Of a DNA stretch of 64,000 nucleotides, positions 26,418 to 35,026 are shown piece after piece. The position numbers and the translations under genes were made by a program. Position 1 is the first letter of the stretch, and every line of letters starts with the position of its first letter. Source of the stretch: Ancylobacter radicis (GTDB taxonomy: Bacteria; Pseudomonadota; Alphaproteobacteria; Rhizobiales; Xanthobacteraceae). The notes under the pieces were generated by a model. That model worked only from the letters and a program-made list of their open reading frames with translations. It searched no databases and was not told the origin of the DNA. The stretch covers positions 248,001 to 312,000 of the forward strand of contig NZ_JAHCQH010000015.1 of assembly GCF_018449475.1 (NCBI RefSeq), read 5' to 3'.

Positions 26418-26984
26418 TCAACTGTCGAGATAGCCGAGGCTCGGCTCCAGCCGCTCGAAGGTCTCGTCCATCGCGTAGAAGGGCGTGACCGGCAGGGCGA
26501 TGTGGCCGAACCACAGCGATAGCTGGCTCTCGGCGGTTTCCTCGTCTGCCCGCTTGATGGCGGCGAGGTAGAGCGCGGCGGCAAGCCCCGTTCGGTCGGC
26601 GCCGGATCGGCAATGGATCAGGATCGGCCGCGGCGCGTCGGCAAGGCGCGCCATGAACTCGGCGACCTCGGCATCGGACAACTCGCGGCGCGCGGACCAG
26701 GGCAGGTTGATGAGGATGACGTCATGGGCGCTCGCGAGACGAGCCTCTTCGCGATACCAGTCCTGATCTGGCGAGGCGCCGCGCAGATTGACGATGGTGC
26801 GGACCTTCAACCCCGTGAGCGCCGCCTCGAGCTGCGTCCCGGACAGGGTGGCGGAGCGGTAAAGTTCGCCCTCGATCACGGTGTGGAAATTGCCCTGCGC
26901 AACCGTGATACCCGCGTAGAGCGCGGCGACCCCGGAAATCGCCAGGAGCAGCCCGAGCACTCCCCGCATTGCGCCACGCAGCAT
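26418..26984 (-). CDS. Membrane-anchored dual-specificity / tyrosine phosphatase-like protein
   Basis: 188 aa. An N-terminal hydrophobic segment (about residues 8-29) acts as signal anchor. The phosphatase loop is HCRSGADRTG (Cys125 nucleophile, Arg131 phosphate-binding), and the acid-loop region is probably INLPWSARRELSD. A conserved VNLRG strand and YRSATL segment place it in the DSP/PTPLA-like bacterial family often found beside envelope genes. The catalytic domain is likely periplasmic. The start could also be a TTG at 27017 or Met at 26969. Substrate unknown: protein phosphotyrosine, phosphoinositide or lipid phosphate. Confidence 0.85.
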   Translation of the reverse strand: MLRGAMRGVLGLLLAISGVAALYAGITVAQGNFHTVIEGELYRSATLSGTQLEAALTGLKVRTIVNLRGASPDQDWYREEARLASAHDVILINLPWSARRELSDAEVAEFMARLADAPRPILIHCRSGADRTGLAAALYLAAIKRADEETAESQLSLWFGHIALPVTPFYAMDETFERLEPSLGYLDS

Positions 26985-27113
26985 TCCCCTAAGTTGACAA
27001 TCCAGCCGCACCGGCAATCCCCCATGGCGTTTCAGGGGTCTGTCTGGCGTGCCGTTCCTGTCGGGAAGCTGTCCAAGGCGGGCAAAGACCTGGAAAGCTG
27101 ATCTTGCGAGCAG

Positions 27114-27135
27114 CGACAGTTATCCGACAGGTTGA
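27114..27135 (+). promoter_or_regulatory. Direct repeat upstream of the PepSY gene (candidate OmpR-type site)
   Basis: CGACAGTTATC and CGACAGGTTGA stand head to tail with an 11-bp period, about 57 bases before the PepSY start. That spacing is typical of OmpR-family response-regulator sites. The response regulator encoded in the same operon is the obvious candidate. Confidence 0.5.
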
Positions 27136-27191
27136 CGCAGCGATCTCTCTCGCCGTCGGCAGCCCGCCGATGTGCTTGAGGACTTCACCAG

Positions 27192-27476
27192 ATGCGCATG
27201 ATCGCCACCAGCCTCGCCGCCGCTTTCCTGATCGCCCCCGTCGTCGCTCCGATCGCCGCGTTTGCCGGCCCGGCCTGCACCGCCGAGGCCAAGGACAAAT
27301 GGATGACCGAAGACGCCATGAAGGCGAAGGTCACGGAGATGGGCTACCAGAAGATAAAGACCTTCAAGGTCTCCGGCAGCTGCTATGAGATCTACGGCTA
27401 CACCAAGGACGGCAAGAAGGCCGAGGTCTATTTCAACCCGGTCTCCGGCGCGGTCGTGAAGTCCGAGATCGACTGA
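27192..27476 (+). CDS. Secreted PepSY-domain protein
   Basis: 94 aa. A signal peptide (MRMIATSLAAAFLIAPVVAPIAAFA) is followed by a single PepSY-like domain: two-strand pattern IKTFKVSGSCYEIYGYTKDGKKAEVYFNP. Two cysteines of the mature part (PACTAEAK and GSCYEIY) may form a disulfide. GAGGA precedes the ATG. Its stop overlaps the next gene (TGATG). Small PepSY proteins coupled to cytochrome b561 and a two-component system are common in Alphaproteobacteria; a metal- or redox-linked periplasmic role is inference. Confidence 0.88.
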   Translation: MRMIATSLAAAFLIAPVVAPIAAFAGPACTAEAKDKWMTEDAMKAKVTEMGYQKIKTFKVSGSCYEIYGYTKDGKKAEVYFNPVSGAVVKSEID

Positions 27477-28066
27477 TGAACGGGCCCATACCCTCCGCCG
27501 GCGCCGCCTCGGGCGGCACGGCCCGGCCCTCGCAGGAGGCCGGGCCCTCGCCGGAGGTCATGGTGTGGGATCCGGTGGTGCGGATCTTCCACTGGACCGT
27601 GGTCGCCGGGTGCCTGCTCAACCTCTTCGTCGTCGAAGACAGCGAGGCACTGCACGAGATCATAGGCTATATGGTAGCCGCGGCGCTGGTGGTGCGGGTC
27701 ATCTGGGGCTTCATCGGCACGCACTATGCCCGTTTTGCCGAGTTCGTCCCCGGCCCGCGCCGGCTCACGTGGTATCTATCGGCTCTTGCCAAGGGGCGCG
27801 AGCCGCGCATGCTGGGACACAACCCCGCCGGTGCGGCAATGATGCTCGCGCTGATGGCGCTGCTTGCCGCCACCTGCGTGAGCGGCTGGATGATGGGGCT
27901 CGACACCTTCTGGGGCGAGGAGTGGCTGGAGGAGACTCACGAATGGCTCGCCAATTCCATCATGGTGCTGGCGCTCCTGCACGCGGGCGCGGCCCTCATC
28001 GAGAGCCGTCGCCACCGCGAGAATCTCGTGCTGTCCATGATCACCGGTCGCAAGCGCCGCGCCTGA
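27476..28066 (+). CDS. Cytochrome b561-domain membrane protein
   Basis: 196 aa. Four membrane helices carry well-placed histidines for two b hemes: RIFHWTVV, ALHEIIGY, LGHNPAGA, THEWLAN and LLHAGAAL. This is the Ni/Fe-hydrogenase/cytochrome b561-type fold used for transmembrane electron transfer between quinone and a periplasmic partner. The proline/glycine-rich N-terminal 28 residues are cytoplasmic filler. It is translationally coupled to the PepSY gene and precedes the regulator pair by 22 bases. A paired function with the PepSY protein is inferred. Confidence 0.9.
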   Translation: MNGPIPSAGAASGGTARPSQEAGPSPEVMVWDPVVRIFHWTVVAGCLLNLFVVEDSEALHEIIGYMVAAALVVRVIWGFIGTHYARFAEFVPGPRRLTWYLSALAKGREPRMLGHNPAGAAMMLALMALLAATCVSGWMMGLDTFWGEEWLEETHEWLANSIMVLALLHAGAALIESRRHRENLVLSMITGRKRRA

Positions 28067-28088
28067 CACCACGCAGGGGGAGCCGTCC

Positions 28089-28763
28089 ATGAGGCTCCTC
28101 CTGGTGGAAGATAGCGTGCGGCTGCGCGAGCTGGTCAGCGAGACGATCCGGCAGGCCGGCTGGCGGATCGACACGGTGGGCTCGCTGGAGGAGGCGCAGC
28201 TTGCCGTCGACACCAACGCCTATGACCTCGTGTTGCTCGACCTCGGCCTGCCCGACGGCGACGGGCTCGACTTCCTGCGCGCCCTGCGCCGCAAGCGCAG
28301 CACCACGCCGGTCCTCGTGCTGACCGCGCGCGGAGCGATCGACGAGCGCATCGCCGGGCTCGATGCCGGGGCCGACGACTACCTCACCAAGCCGTTCAAC
28401 AATGGCGAACTGCTCGCCCGCTCGCGCGCCTTGCTGCGCCGGGCGCCCAGCATGGCGCCGGTGCTGGAGGCCGGGCGGCTGCGCTTCGATCTCGCGCGAC
28501 TGGAGGTCAGCTGTGGAGAAGACGTCCTACCGCTTACGCCGCGCGAGCGTGCCGTGCTGGAAATCCTCATGCGTGACTTCGGCAAGGTGATGCCCAAGCG
28601 CGTGCTTGAGCACAAACTCTCCGATTTCGACGAGGACATCTCCGCCAACGCCATTGACCTGCATCTGTCGCGCCTGCGCAAGAAGATCGCCGCGCATGAT
28701 GCCGGCATCGCTATCGAGACGGTGCGCGGCGTCGGCTATCTGCTGCGCGAGACCGACGCTTGA
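28089..28763 (+). CDS. OmpR/QseB-type response regulator
   Basis: 224 aa. The receiver domain spans residues 1-115, with Asp51 as phospho-acceptor (LVLLDLGLPDGDG), acidic pair ED at residues 7-8 and the conserved lysine in LTKPF near residue 100. The C-terminal winged helix is at about residues 128-222 (LTPRERAVLEILM, then IDLHLSRLRKKI and VRGVGYLL). GGGGGAG precedes the ATG. It overlaps the sensor kinase. It likely activates its own operon through the repeat at 27114-27135. Confidence 0.95.
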   Translation: MRLLLVEDSVRLRELVSETIRQAGWRIDTVGSLEEAQLAVDTNAYDLVLLDLGLPDGDGLDFLRALRRKRSTTPVLVLTARGAIDERIAGLDAGADDYLTKPFNNGELLARSRALLRRAPSMAPVLEAGRLRFDLARLEVSCGEDVLPLTPRERAVLEILMRDFGKVMPKRVLEHKLSDFDEDISANAIDLHLSRLRKKIAAHDAGIAIETVRGVGYLLRETDA

Positions 28764-30133
28764 GCGCCGCCGCACCACCCGCAGGCACCGGGAAAGGCCG
28801 TGCGCTCGGCGTTCTGGTGGCGCGGCGCATCGTGCTGTTCACGCTGCTGGCCATGGTCGCGCAGCTCATCGCCGTGGTTGCCGAATATGCGGCCGACCCG
28901 GACAATCTCTCGCGTCTCCTGCTGGAACGTGAGACGCAGACTCTGGCGGAGGGCTTCACGCTCACCGGCACGGGGCTGCGCTACGAACTGCCCGCCGGCC
29001 TGCGGGGGCGCTACGATGTGGAAGGCTCGGGCTATGTGGCCCGCGTGCGCACCCCTTCCGGCGTGATCCTATTCTCGCATTGCGACGCCTCCTGCACCGA
29101 GCATTTCCTCCCGCTCGACCTCAACCCGCCGAGCTTCTGGCTGCGCATCCTCACCGAGGGCTACCCGCTCACCTTTGCCGGGGGCCATACGGTGGACATT
29201 GGCGGGCGCCACGCCTTCATCGAGGTCGCCATAAACGGTGACCCGCAGCATGCGCTTTGGGACGTCTTCGCCGATGAGGTGACCGAGCACATGCTGGTGC
29301 CGATGAGCATGACGCTCATCTTCGTGCTCGGCGCCAGTCTCTACTCCATCCACACGGCGCTGAAGCCGGTGCGCGAGGCCGCGCTCGCCGCCGAGCATCT
29401 CGACCCCATGAAGCCGGAAAGCGGTCTGCCGACGCGGACCATGCCCCGCGAAATCGCCCAGCTTGCCGGGGCGGTGAACCGTTCCTATGAGCGGGTGCGG
29501 GCGCTGGTCGCCGGTCAAAAGCTGTTCACCTCCGCCATCGCCCACGAAATCCGCACCCCGCTCGCCGTGGTGCGGCTGGAGCTGGAGCGGATCGATCATC
29601 CGCGCGCGCGGCAGGCGATCCATGAGGTGGACGAACTCTCGCGTTTTCTCGAACAGATCGTTGCCCTGGCCCGGCTGGAAGCGGCAGATACGCGCGGCTT
29701 CGCGCCCGTCGCGCTCGACCGCATGCTGGAGGAACTGGTCGGCTCCACCGCCGCCTTCGTCTATGGCGCGGGGGCCTCGATCGCCTTCGAACCCTCCACC
29801 GATCCCGTCGTCCCCGGCTATGCGCCACTGCTGCGCGACGCGGTGCGCAACCTCATCGAGAATGCCGTGCGTCATGGCGGCCCGGGTGTCGCCATCCGTG
29901 TCGCCTCGCAGTCGGACGGCACGATCGAGGTGGCGGATGACGGCATCGGCTTCGGCGGCGTTCCGCGCGAGAACGCTCCGGGCTTCTACAAGCGTGCCGG
30001 CGGGCTCGGCATCGGGCTGGAAATCGTGCGCCGCATCTGCGAGCTGCACGGCGCGCGCTTCGAGATCGACCGGGGCCCGGAAGGCGGCACAGTCGCCCGC
30101 ATCCTCTTCCCTCCCGAGATCGCCGCAGGTTGA
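28760..30133 (+). CDS. Sensor histidine kinase (partner of the PepSY/cytochrome b regulator)
   Basis: 457 aa. TM1 is at about residues 22-46 and TM2 at about 188-206. They enclose a periplasmic domain of about 140 residues containing FSHCDASCTEHF, a possible redox- or metal-sensing Cys/His cluster. The dimerisation helix carries SAIAHEIRTPLAVV with phospho-acceptor His262. ATP-binding boxes follow: NLIENAVRHGG (N), DDGIGFGG (G1) and GGLGIGLEIV (G2). The start is a TTG overlapping the regulator stop (TTGA); a downstream GTG near residue 18 is possible. Confidence 0.93.
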   Translation: MSAAAPPAGTGKGRALGVLVARRIVLFTLLAMVAQLIAVVAEYAADPDNLSRLLLERETQTLAEGFTLTGTGLRYELPAGLRGRYDVEGSGYVARVRTPSGVILFSHCDASCTEHFLPLDLNPPSFWLRILTEGYPLTFAGGHTVDIGGRHAFIEVAINGDPQHALWDVFADEVTEHMLVPMSMTLIFVLGASLYSIHTALKPVREAALAAEHLDPMKPESGLPTRTMPREIAQLAGAVNRSYERVRALVAGQKLFTSAIAHEIRTPLAVVRLELERIDHPRARQAIHEVDELSRFLEQIVALARLEAADTRGFAPVALDRMLEELVGSTAAFVYGAGASIAFEPSTDPVVPGYAPLLRDAVRNLIENAVRHGGPGVAIRVASQSDGTIEVADDGIGFGGVPRENAPGFYKRAGGLGIGLEIVRRICELHGARFEIDRGPEGGTVARILFPPEIAAG

Positions 30134-30137
30134 GCGC

Positions 30138-31699
30138 TCAGCGCGCCGGGGCAGCCGACCATAGGCCAAGGCGCTGCTTCATGAACGGTTGCTCGAAGCT
30201 GGGCAGCTCGGCCACTGGCGCCTCGCCGGCATGGAATCGGGCAAGGATCTGCCCATCGGAATGCGCCGCCCGCCAGGCCGGCAACTCGGCCTCGCCCGGC
30301 AGGTCCACCGGCTGGGTCAGTCGGGCAAGATAACCGATCTCCCCTTCATAGATGCCGACCACTGCGATGGACCGGGTGGCGTCGATCCGGGCAAGCAGCG
30401 GCGTGAGGTCAAAGGCTGGCAGCCCGCCGAGCCATGCCTGCAGGAAACCCGCCAGCAGCAGCGCAGCCGTCGCCCCCGCTCCGGCCCTCCACGCGTGGCG
30501 CCGCTGCGCCCAAACCGGCAGGGCGAGGGCGACGAGCAGCAGGCCGGGCCCCACTGCCAATGGCGGCAGGAGTTGCGGGTAGCGCGGCGCCAGCAGCGCG
30601 CTAGCGAGCATCGCGACGCCCGCGACGAGCACGGCAAGCGCAGGCCCGAATTCCATGCGGCGCGGCGCGGTGCTGATCAGCCGCGCAAGGATGAGCGCCG
30701 CCGCCGGCAGCGCCGGCAGCAGGTAGTGAAGCTGCTTGCTGGAAATGGCAGACATGATGAGCAGCGTGGCGGCAGACATGATCACCGGCAGACGCCACGC
30801 CCGTTCCCGCCAGAGCGACGCCAGCGCGGCCCCGTTCCAGAAGCCGGAGACGCACCACCAGGGAAAGAGCAACGCCGGCAGAAGTGGCAGGTAGAACCAG
30901 AAAGGTCGACGGTGGGCGAAGGCCTCGACCATCCGCCCAGCGGTCTGCCGCCACAGCAGCGTGCCTGCGAACTCCCCGCCCCCGGCCCCGGCGGCGGCGA
31001 CTGCCCAGCCAAGCACAGGAAGCGCGGCAAGAAGCACCGTGCCGAGAAGCGCGAGATACCAGCGCCGCCAGTCGGTCATCCCCTCGACCCAGAGCGGGGC
31101 CAGCAGCGCGGCGGGCAACACCTGCACCAGCATCACCGGCCCCTTGGCCAGCAGGCCGATGGCGACGGAGAGGCCGAAAATCGTCCACCCGCCCGCCTGC
31201 CGTCGCCCGGCGCGCAAGAGGCCGATGAGCGCGGTGACGCTCGCCGTGGTCAGCATGGCGTCGAACATCACCGAGCTGGCGAGCGCGGCATAGGCGGTGA
31301 AGCCCGCCAGCACCAGCGCCGCGCGGGCGCCGAGCGCCGGACCGGCAAGATCCCGGCCGAGCCGGTAGGTCGCGAACACGCTCAGTGGCAGGAACAGCGC
31401 CGGCATCAGCCGGGCGCTCCATTCCTGCGGGCCGGTCACGCGCCAGGCCAGATTGATCAGCCAGAACAGCAGCGGCGGCTTGTGACTGTAGGGCTCGCCA
31501 TTGAGGTGCAGCAGGATCTTGTCGCCGGAGGTCCACATCTCCCAGGCGACCGTGAGATAGCGGGTCTCGTCGACCGGGAACGGCCCGCGCAGCAGCAGTG
31601 TCAGCGCAAGGGTGGCAAACGACAGCGAGAGAGCCAGCGTCAGCGCCCCCGCGTTGGCACGGCTGAAAGAGCGGTCGGGGATGGCGGCGTCCCCCGCCT
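30138..31699 (-). CDS. GT39-family lipid-linked glycosyltransferase (ArnT/RgtA-like)
   Basis: Integral membrane transferase of about 520 aa (GTG at 31715 overlapping the previous gene by 17 bases, or a start slightly inside). The first periplasmic loop has the catalytic acidic pattern PVDETRYLTVAWEMW, as in ArnT and Rgt enzymes. About 11-12 membrane helices follow, with YSHKPPLLFWLINL in the second loop. This family moves a sugar from polyprenyl phosphate to lipid A or LPS core on the periplasmic face. The coupled GT2 and LAB_N genes suggest polyprenyl-phosphate-sugar as donor. The exact sugar (galacturonate, aminoarabinose, mannose) is unknown. Confidence 0.88.
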
Positions 31700-31989
31700 C
31701 AGACAGCGCCGTCACGCAGCGCCTCCGGGCGGATGCTCTGCCGCCGGATCAGGCGGATATTGCGCAGATAGATGGCGAGGCCCGCGCCCTGGCCGATGAT
31801 GAACACCGGGTCGCGCTGATAGATCGCATAGGCGACGAGGCCCAGCGAGCCGGCGATGCTCAGATACCAGAAGCTGTGCGGGATGATGCTGCGCCCCTCG
31901 CGCTCGCTTGCCCACCATTGAACGAGGAAGCGGGCCGAGAACATGGCCTGCCCAACAAGACCGACGGCGAGCCAGAGACCGGCGCTCAT
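31699..31989 (-). CDS. Small membrane protein with LAB_N (lipid A biosynthesis N-terminal) domain
   Basis: 96 aa, three membrane helices. The domain signature is plain: GQAMFSARFLVQWWASEREGRSIIPHSFWYLS at about residues 11-42. Homologous free-standing proteins (RgtF in Rhizobium) are needed with the GT2 enzyme RgtE for dodecaprenyl-phosphate-galacturonate supply. The ATG at 31989 overlaps the GT2 stop (ATGA); the end overlaps the GT39 gene by 17 bases. Confidence 0.9.
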   Translation of the reverse strand: MSAGLWLAVGLVGQAMFSARFLVQWWASEREGRSIIPHSFWYLSIAGSLGLVAYAIYQRDPVFIIGQGAGLAIYLRNIRLIRRQSIRPEALRDGAV

Positions 31990-32888
31990 GAGCGGGGCCC
32001 CCGCCGGGAATCGGCGATGATCTCGGCCCGGATCACAGGGCGGCTCATGCGCGCGCTCAGCCACATCACCCCAACGAGATCGACGATGCCGACCCAGAGC
32101 CGGTTCCATGTGCCGTATTTGGAGCGGCCGGCCGAACGCGGGCGATGATTGACCGGATGGGTCAGCACGACGCCGCCCTCTCGCTGTATCAGCGCCGGCA
32201 GGAAACGGTGCATGTGGTCGAAATAGGGGAGCCGTTGATAGGTGGCACGGTCGAATACTTTCAGGCCGCAGCCCGTATCGGCGACGCCATCGGCGAGCAG
32301 CGCGCCGCGCACCCGGTTGGCGAGGCGCGAGGAGAGGCGCTTGACGAGACCATCATTGCGCCGGCGCCGCTGGCCGGCGACCATCCGCACCTCCCGACCC
32401 CGCCCGGCATTGCGGTAGAGCGCCAGAAGCAGGGGAATGTCCGCCGGGTCGTTCTGTCCATCCGCGTCGAGCGTGACGATGATGCGTCCCAGCGCGGCGT
32501 CGACACCGGACCGTATGGCGGCGCTCTGGCCGTACGAGCGGGCATGGGCGAGAAGCGTCAGTTGGTGATGGTCGCGCGCGACCTGCCCCACCACCCGCGC
32601 CGTCGCATCGGTCGAGCCGTCATCGACGACGATGACCTCGTAGCGGGTACCAGCCAGGGCGACGGTGATCTCGGCCAGCAGCGGGCCGATAGCGCCGGCC
32701 TCGTCGCGCGCGGGGAGAACGACGGAAACATCCGGCAAACCCGGAGCCGGGCTCGGTCCGAGCGGCAGGTCATCGCCAGCATGGCCTAACAGATCGGGGC
32801 GGATCGGGGCGGGAGCCGGCGCCGCGAATGCATGGGATCGGACGGGTTCCTTCAGGCTCGCACGTTTCGGGCAGGCGATCGGCGCCAT
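31986..32888 (-). CDS. GT2-family polyprenyl-phosphate glycosyltransferase (ArnC/RgtE/DPM1-like)
   Basis: 300 aa. The nucleotide-sugar fold starts at about residue 53 (VSVVLPARDEAGAIG), with VIVVDDGSTDAT and the metal-binding DADGQNDP motif. The acceptor-site region is GQRRRRNDGLVKRLSSRLAN and the late segment RSAGRSKYGTWNR is typical for dolichyl/undecaprenyl-phosphate transferases. Only one weak C-terminal hydrophobic segment is seen, so it is peripheral. It starts the three-gene operon with LAB_N and GT39 proteins. An N-terminal extension of about 50 residues rich in Ala/Pro is unusual and may not be translated. Confidence 0.9.
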   Translation of the reverse strand: MAPIACPKRASLKEPVRSHAFAAPAPAPIRPDLLGHAGDDLPLGPSPAPGLPDVSVVLPARDEAGAIGPLLAEITVALAGTRYEVIVVDDGSTDATARVVGQVARDHHQLTLLAHARSYGQSAAIRSGVDAALGRIIVTLDADGQNDPADIPLLLALYRNAGRGREVRMVAGQRRRRNDGLVKRLSSRLANRVRGALLADGVADTGCGLKVFDRATYQRLPYFDHMHRFLPALIQREGGVVLTHPVNHRPRSAGRSKYGTWNRLWVGIVDLVGVMWLSARMSRPVIRAEIIADSRRGPRS

Positions 32889-33264
32889 GTCTATCGCGCT
32901 CCCAGCGGGAAAGCGGGCGAGGTGCCGCCAGCGGCGCCGTACAAGCTCTCATCCTTCACGCGCGTCCCTGCACGATGTGGCATCCGAGCCTCCCTGTGTG
33001 CCTACCTTTCCGCTAGCGATCCGAACCTGTCGGCAGGCTGTCGGCCCATAGAGAAGGCGCGAACCTTGGTCAGGCTTCCCAACTGCCCGGCGTTGCAGCC
33101 ATGTGCCAGGCGTTCGTCGAAGCGGAATGTCGGCTATCTGGTGCTCGGCCAAGGTTCGTCAGTTGGCACCCCACGCTCCATGGCCGGAGTCCAGCGCGTG
33201 CCCCCGGCTATGGTCAGTGCGAACGGCTGCGAACCGGTGCGCCGCAGCTCGCGGCCCCTCGCCG
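32889..33264. other. Intergenic region between GT2 and LysR genes; no gene recognised
   Basis: 376 bases upstream of the GT2 operon and downstream of lysR. It must hold the GT2 promoter. A 12-base imperfect inverted repeat (CGAACCTTGGTC at 33060-33071, GGCCAAGGTTCG at 33147-33158) is separated by about 75 bases. No protein-like open frame stands out. Confidence 0.45.
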
Positions 33265-34176
33265 CTACCCCACCGGCGCGGTGGCGAGGGAAGTCTTCTT
33301 CTGTGCGGCCACGAGCATATCAACGAAGGCTGTCACCTTGGGCGGGCGGAAGCGGGCGGTGGGATAGACCGTGTGGATGCCGCCGGAGGGCAGCTCCCAC
33401 GCGGGCAGCACATGCACCAGCCGCCCGGTCGCGAGCTCTTCCGCCACCAGGAAATCCGGCAGGATGGACAGGCCACCGCCGGCCTTCACCGCCGCAAGCA
33501 CGCCGGGTGTCGTATCGATGGCCATGCTTGCCTGCATCCGCACGGCACGCCGGTCCAGCGCGCCGCGGGTGAACGGCCACAGCAGCGGCTCGCGCAGCGC
33601 CAGATTGGCGATGAAAGGCAATCCCGCCAGATCGTCCGGCTCCTCCACCGAGGCGAGACGCGACGAGAAGCCGGGGCTTGCCACGAGGAACTGATTGAAG
33701 CCGCCGATCTTGCGGGCCTGCAGGCCGGAATCGGCGAGCCAGCCGACGCGGATCGCCAGGTCGATGCGCCCCGAGACGAGATCGAGCGTGTCGTCGCTGA
33801 GCGTCAGTTCAACCCGGCAGGTGGCATAGCGGGCAGAGAAGGCGGCCGCGACCGGCGCGACGAGCGCGGTGCCATAGTCGTTCGGTGCGGTGACGCGCAG
33901 CGTACCGGTTGGCTCAGCCGCCGCCTGCGCCAACTCGTCGAACGCATCTTCGGCGTCGCGCAGGATCATGACGCAGCGCGCGTGAAACCGCCGCCCGGCC
34001 TCGGTCGGCTCGACCCGCCGCGTCGTGCGCACCAGAAGGCTAGTCCGCACGTCCCGTTCCAGCTGCGCCACCTGCTGGCTCACCACCGCCTTGGTGATGC
34101 CGAGCCGTTCGGCCGCCCGCGTGAACGAACCGGCATCCACCACGGCCGCGAAATAGGCCAGCCGGTTGAGATTCAC
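33265..34176 (-). CDS. LysR-family transcriptional regulator
   Basis: 303 aa. The N-terminal winged helix is classical: LNRLAYFAAVVDAGSFTRAAERLGITKAVVSQQVAQLERD (residues 3-42). A substrate-binding-like effector domain follows from about residue 90. The start is placed at a GTG at 34176 because GAGAGG lies 9 bases upstream; a GTG eight codons earlier is less likely. It is divergent from the DsbA-like gene, and a 9-bp-arm inverted repeat lies between them, the usual LysR arrangement for activating the divergent neighbour. Confidence 0.93.
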   Translation of the reverse strand: MNLNRLAYFAAVVDAGSFTRAAERLGITKAVVSQQVAQLERDVRTSLLVRTTRRVEPTEAGRRFHARCVMILRDAEDAFDELAQAAAEPTGTLRVTAPNDYGTALVAPVAAAFSARYATCRVELTLSDDTLDLVSGRIDLAIRVGWLADSGLQARKIGGFNQFLVASPGFSSRLASVEEPDDLAGLPFIANLALREPLLWPFTRGALDRRAVRMQASMAIDTTPGVLAAVKAGGGLSILPDFLVAEELATGRLVHVLPAWELPSGGIHTVYPTARFRPPKVTAFVDMLVAAQKKTSLATAPVG

Positions 34177-34197
34177 GTCGATAGACCTCTCGGAAAG

Positions 34198-34222
34198 CAC
34201 TGTGTGTTTTTAGCATACAGTG
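34198..34222. promoter_or_regulatory. Probable LysR operator in the lysR-dsbA-like spacer
   Basis: CACTGTGTG (34198-34206) and CATACAGTG (34214-34222) are inverted copies matching at 8 of 9 positions with a 7-base spacer. It lies 22 bases from lysR and 67 from the divergent gene start. Confidence 0.65.
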
Positions 34223-34288
34223 TGTCTGATTTGTTGGTCTTCTTCGCTCAATTCCGCTGTGGCATGCCTGCCGTCATAGGAGACCGCC

Positions 34289-34969
34289 ATGAGCGACACG
34301 ATCACCGGCACCATCTCGGGTAACATCACGGGCACGATCCATGTGGGCTACCTCTTCGATCCGCTCTGCGGCTGGTGTTATGGCGCCTCCCCGGCCATCG
34401 AGCGGCTGATCGCCCGACCGGACGTCGCCCTGGAGCTTATGCCCACCGGCCTTTTTGCCGGCCCCGGTGCCCGGCCGATGGATGCGGGCTTTGCGGACTA
34501 CGCCTGGAGCAATGACCAGCGCATCGCCCGCCTGACCGGCCAGCCCTTCAGCGACGCCTACCGTCAGAAGGTTCTGGCAGACCGGACACGCCTGTTCGAT
34601 TCCGGCCCGGCGACGCTGGCGATCGTCGCCGTCGCGCGTGTCGCTCCGGCGCGGGCGTTCGAGGCGCTGAAGGCGATCCAGCACGCCCGCTATGTGGAAG
34701 GCCGCGACATCACCGACATCACCGTCCTCGGGCAGGTGCTGCGCGCGCTCGACATGGGCGAGATCGCCGACCGGCTCGCCGCTCCCGATGAAGCGCTGCT
34801 CACGGCCTACCGCTCCCGCGTCGAGACCGCCCGCCGCGAGATGCGTCGCCTCGGCGCCGACGGGGTGCCGTCGCTCGCTGTCGGCAACGCCACCACTCCC
34901 CGGCTTGTGCGCGGCAATGCCCTGTTCGGCAGCATGGACATGCTGGTCGCCGAACTGAAGGCGGCCTGA
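34289..34969 (+). CDS. DsbA-family thioredoxin-fold protein (FrnE/2-hydroxychromene isomerase-like)
   Basis: 226 aa without a signal peptide, so cytoplasmic. The active site CGWC (Cys27, Cys30) follows a beta strand (HVGYLFDPLCGWC). An inserted helical domain covers about residues 60-170, and the cis-Pro loop is GVPSLAVG near residue 192. The strong AGGAGACC site precedes the ATG. The family includes FrnE-like disulfide isomerases and glutathione S-transferase kappa relatives. It is probably under LysR control and followed by an MBL-fold gene after 57 bases. Confidence 0.9.
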   Translation: MSDTITGTISGNITGTIHVGYLFDPLCGWCYGASPAIERLIARPDVALELMPTGLFAGPGARPMDAGFADYAWSNDQRIARLTGQPFSDAYRQKVLADRTRLFDSGPATLAIVAVARVAPARAFEALKAIQHARYVEGRDITDITVLGQVLRALDMGEIADRLAAPDEALLTAYRSRVETARREMRRLGADGVPSLAVGNATTPRLVRGNALFGSMDMLVAELKAA

Positions 34970-35026
34970 GCGCACCAACGCGCCACAGCCCGCCCCTCAC
35001 CCACCACGTCTCATCAGGAGAGAGCG

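Noticed and set aside
33060-33158. Inverted repeat CGAACCTTGG..CCAAGGTTCG with a 75-base gap
   Set aside because: Arms short and far apart; no terminator or element features, may be chance.
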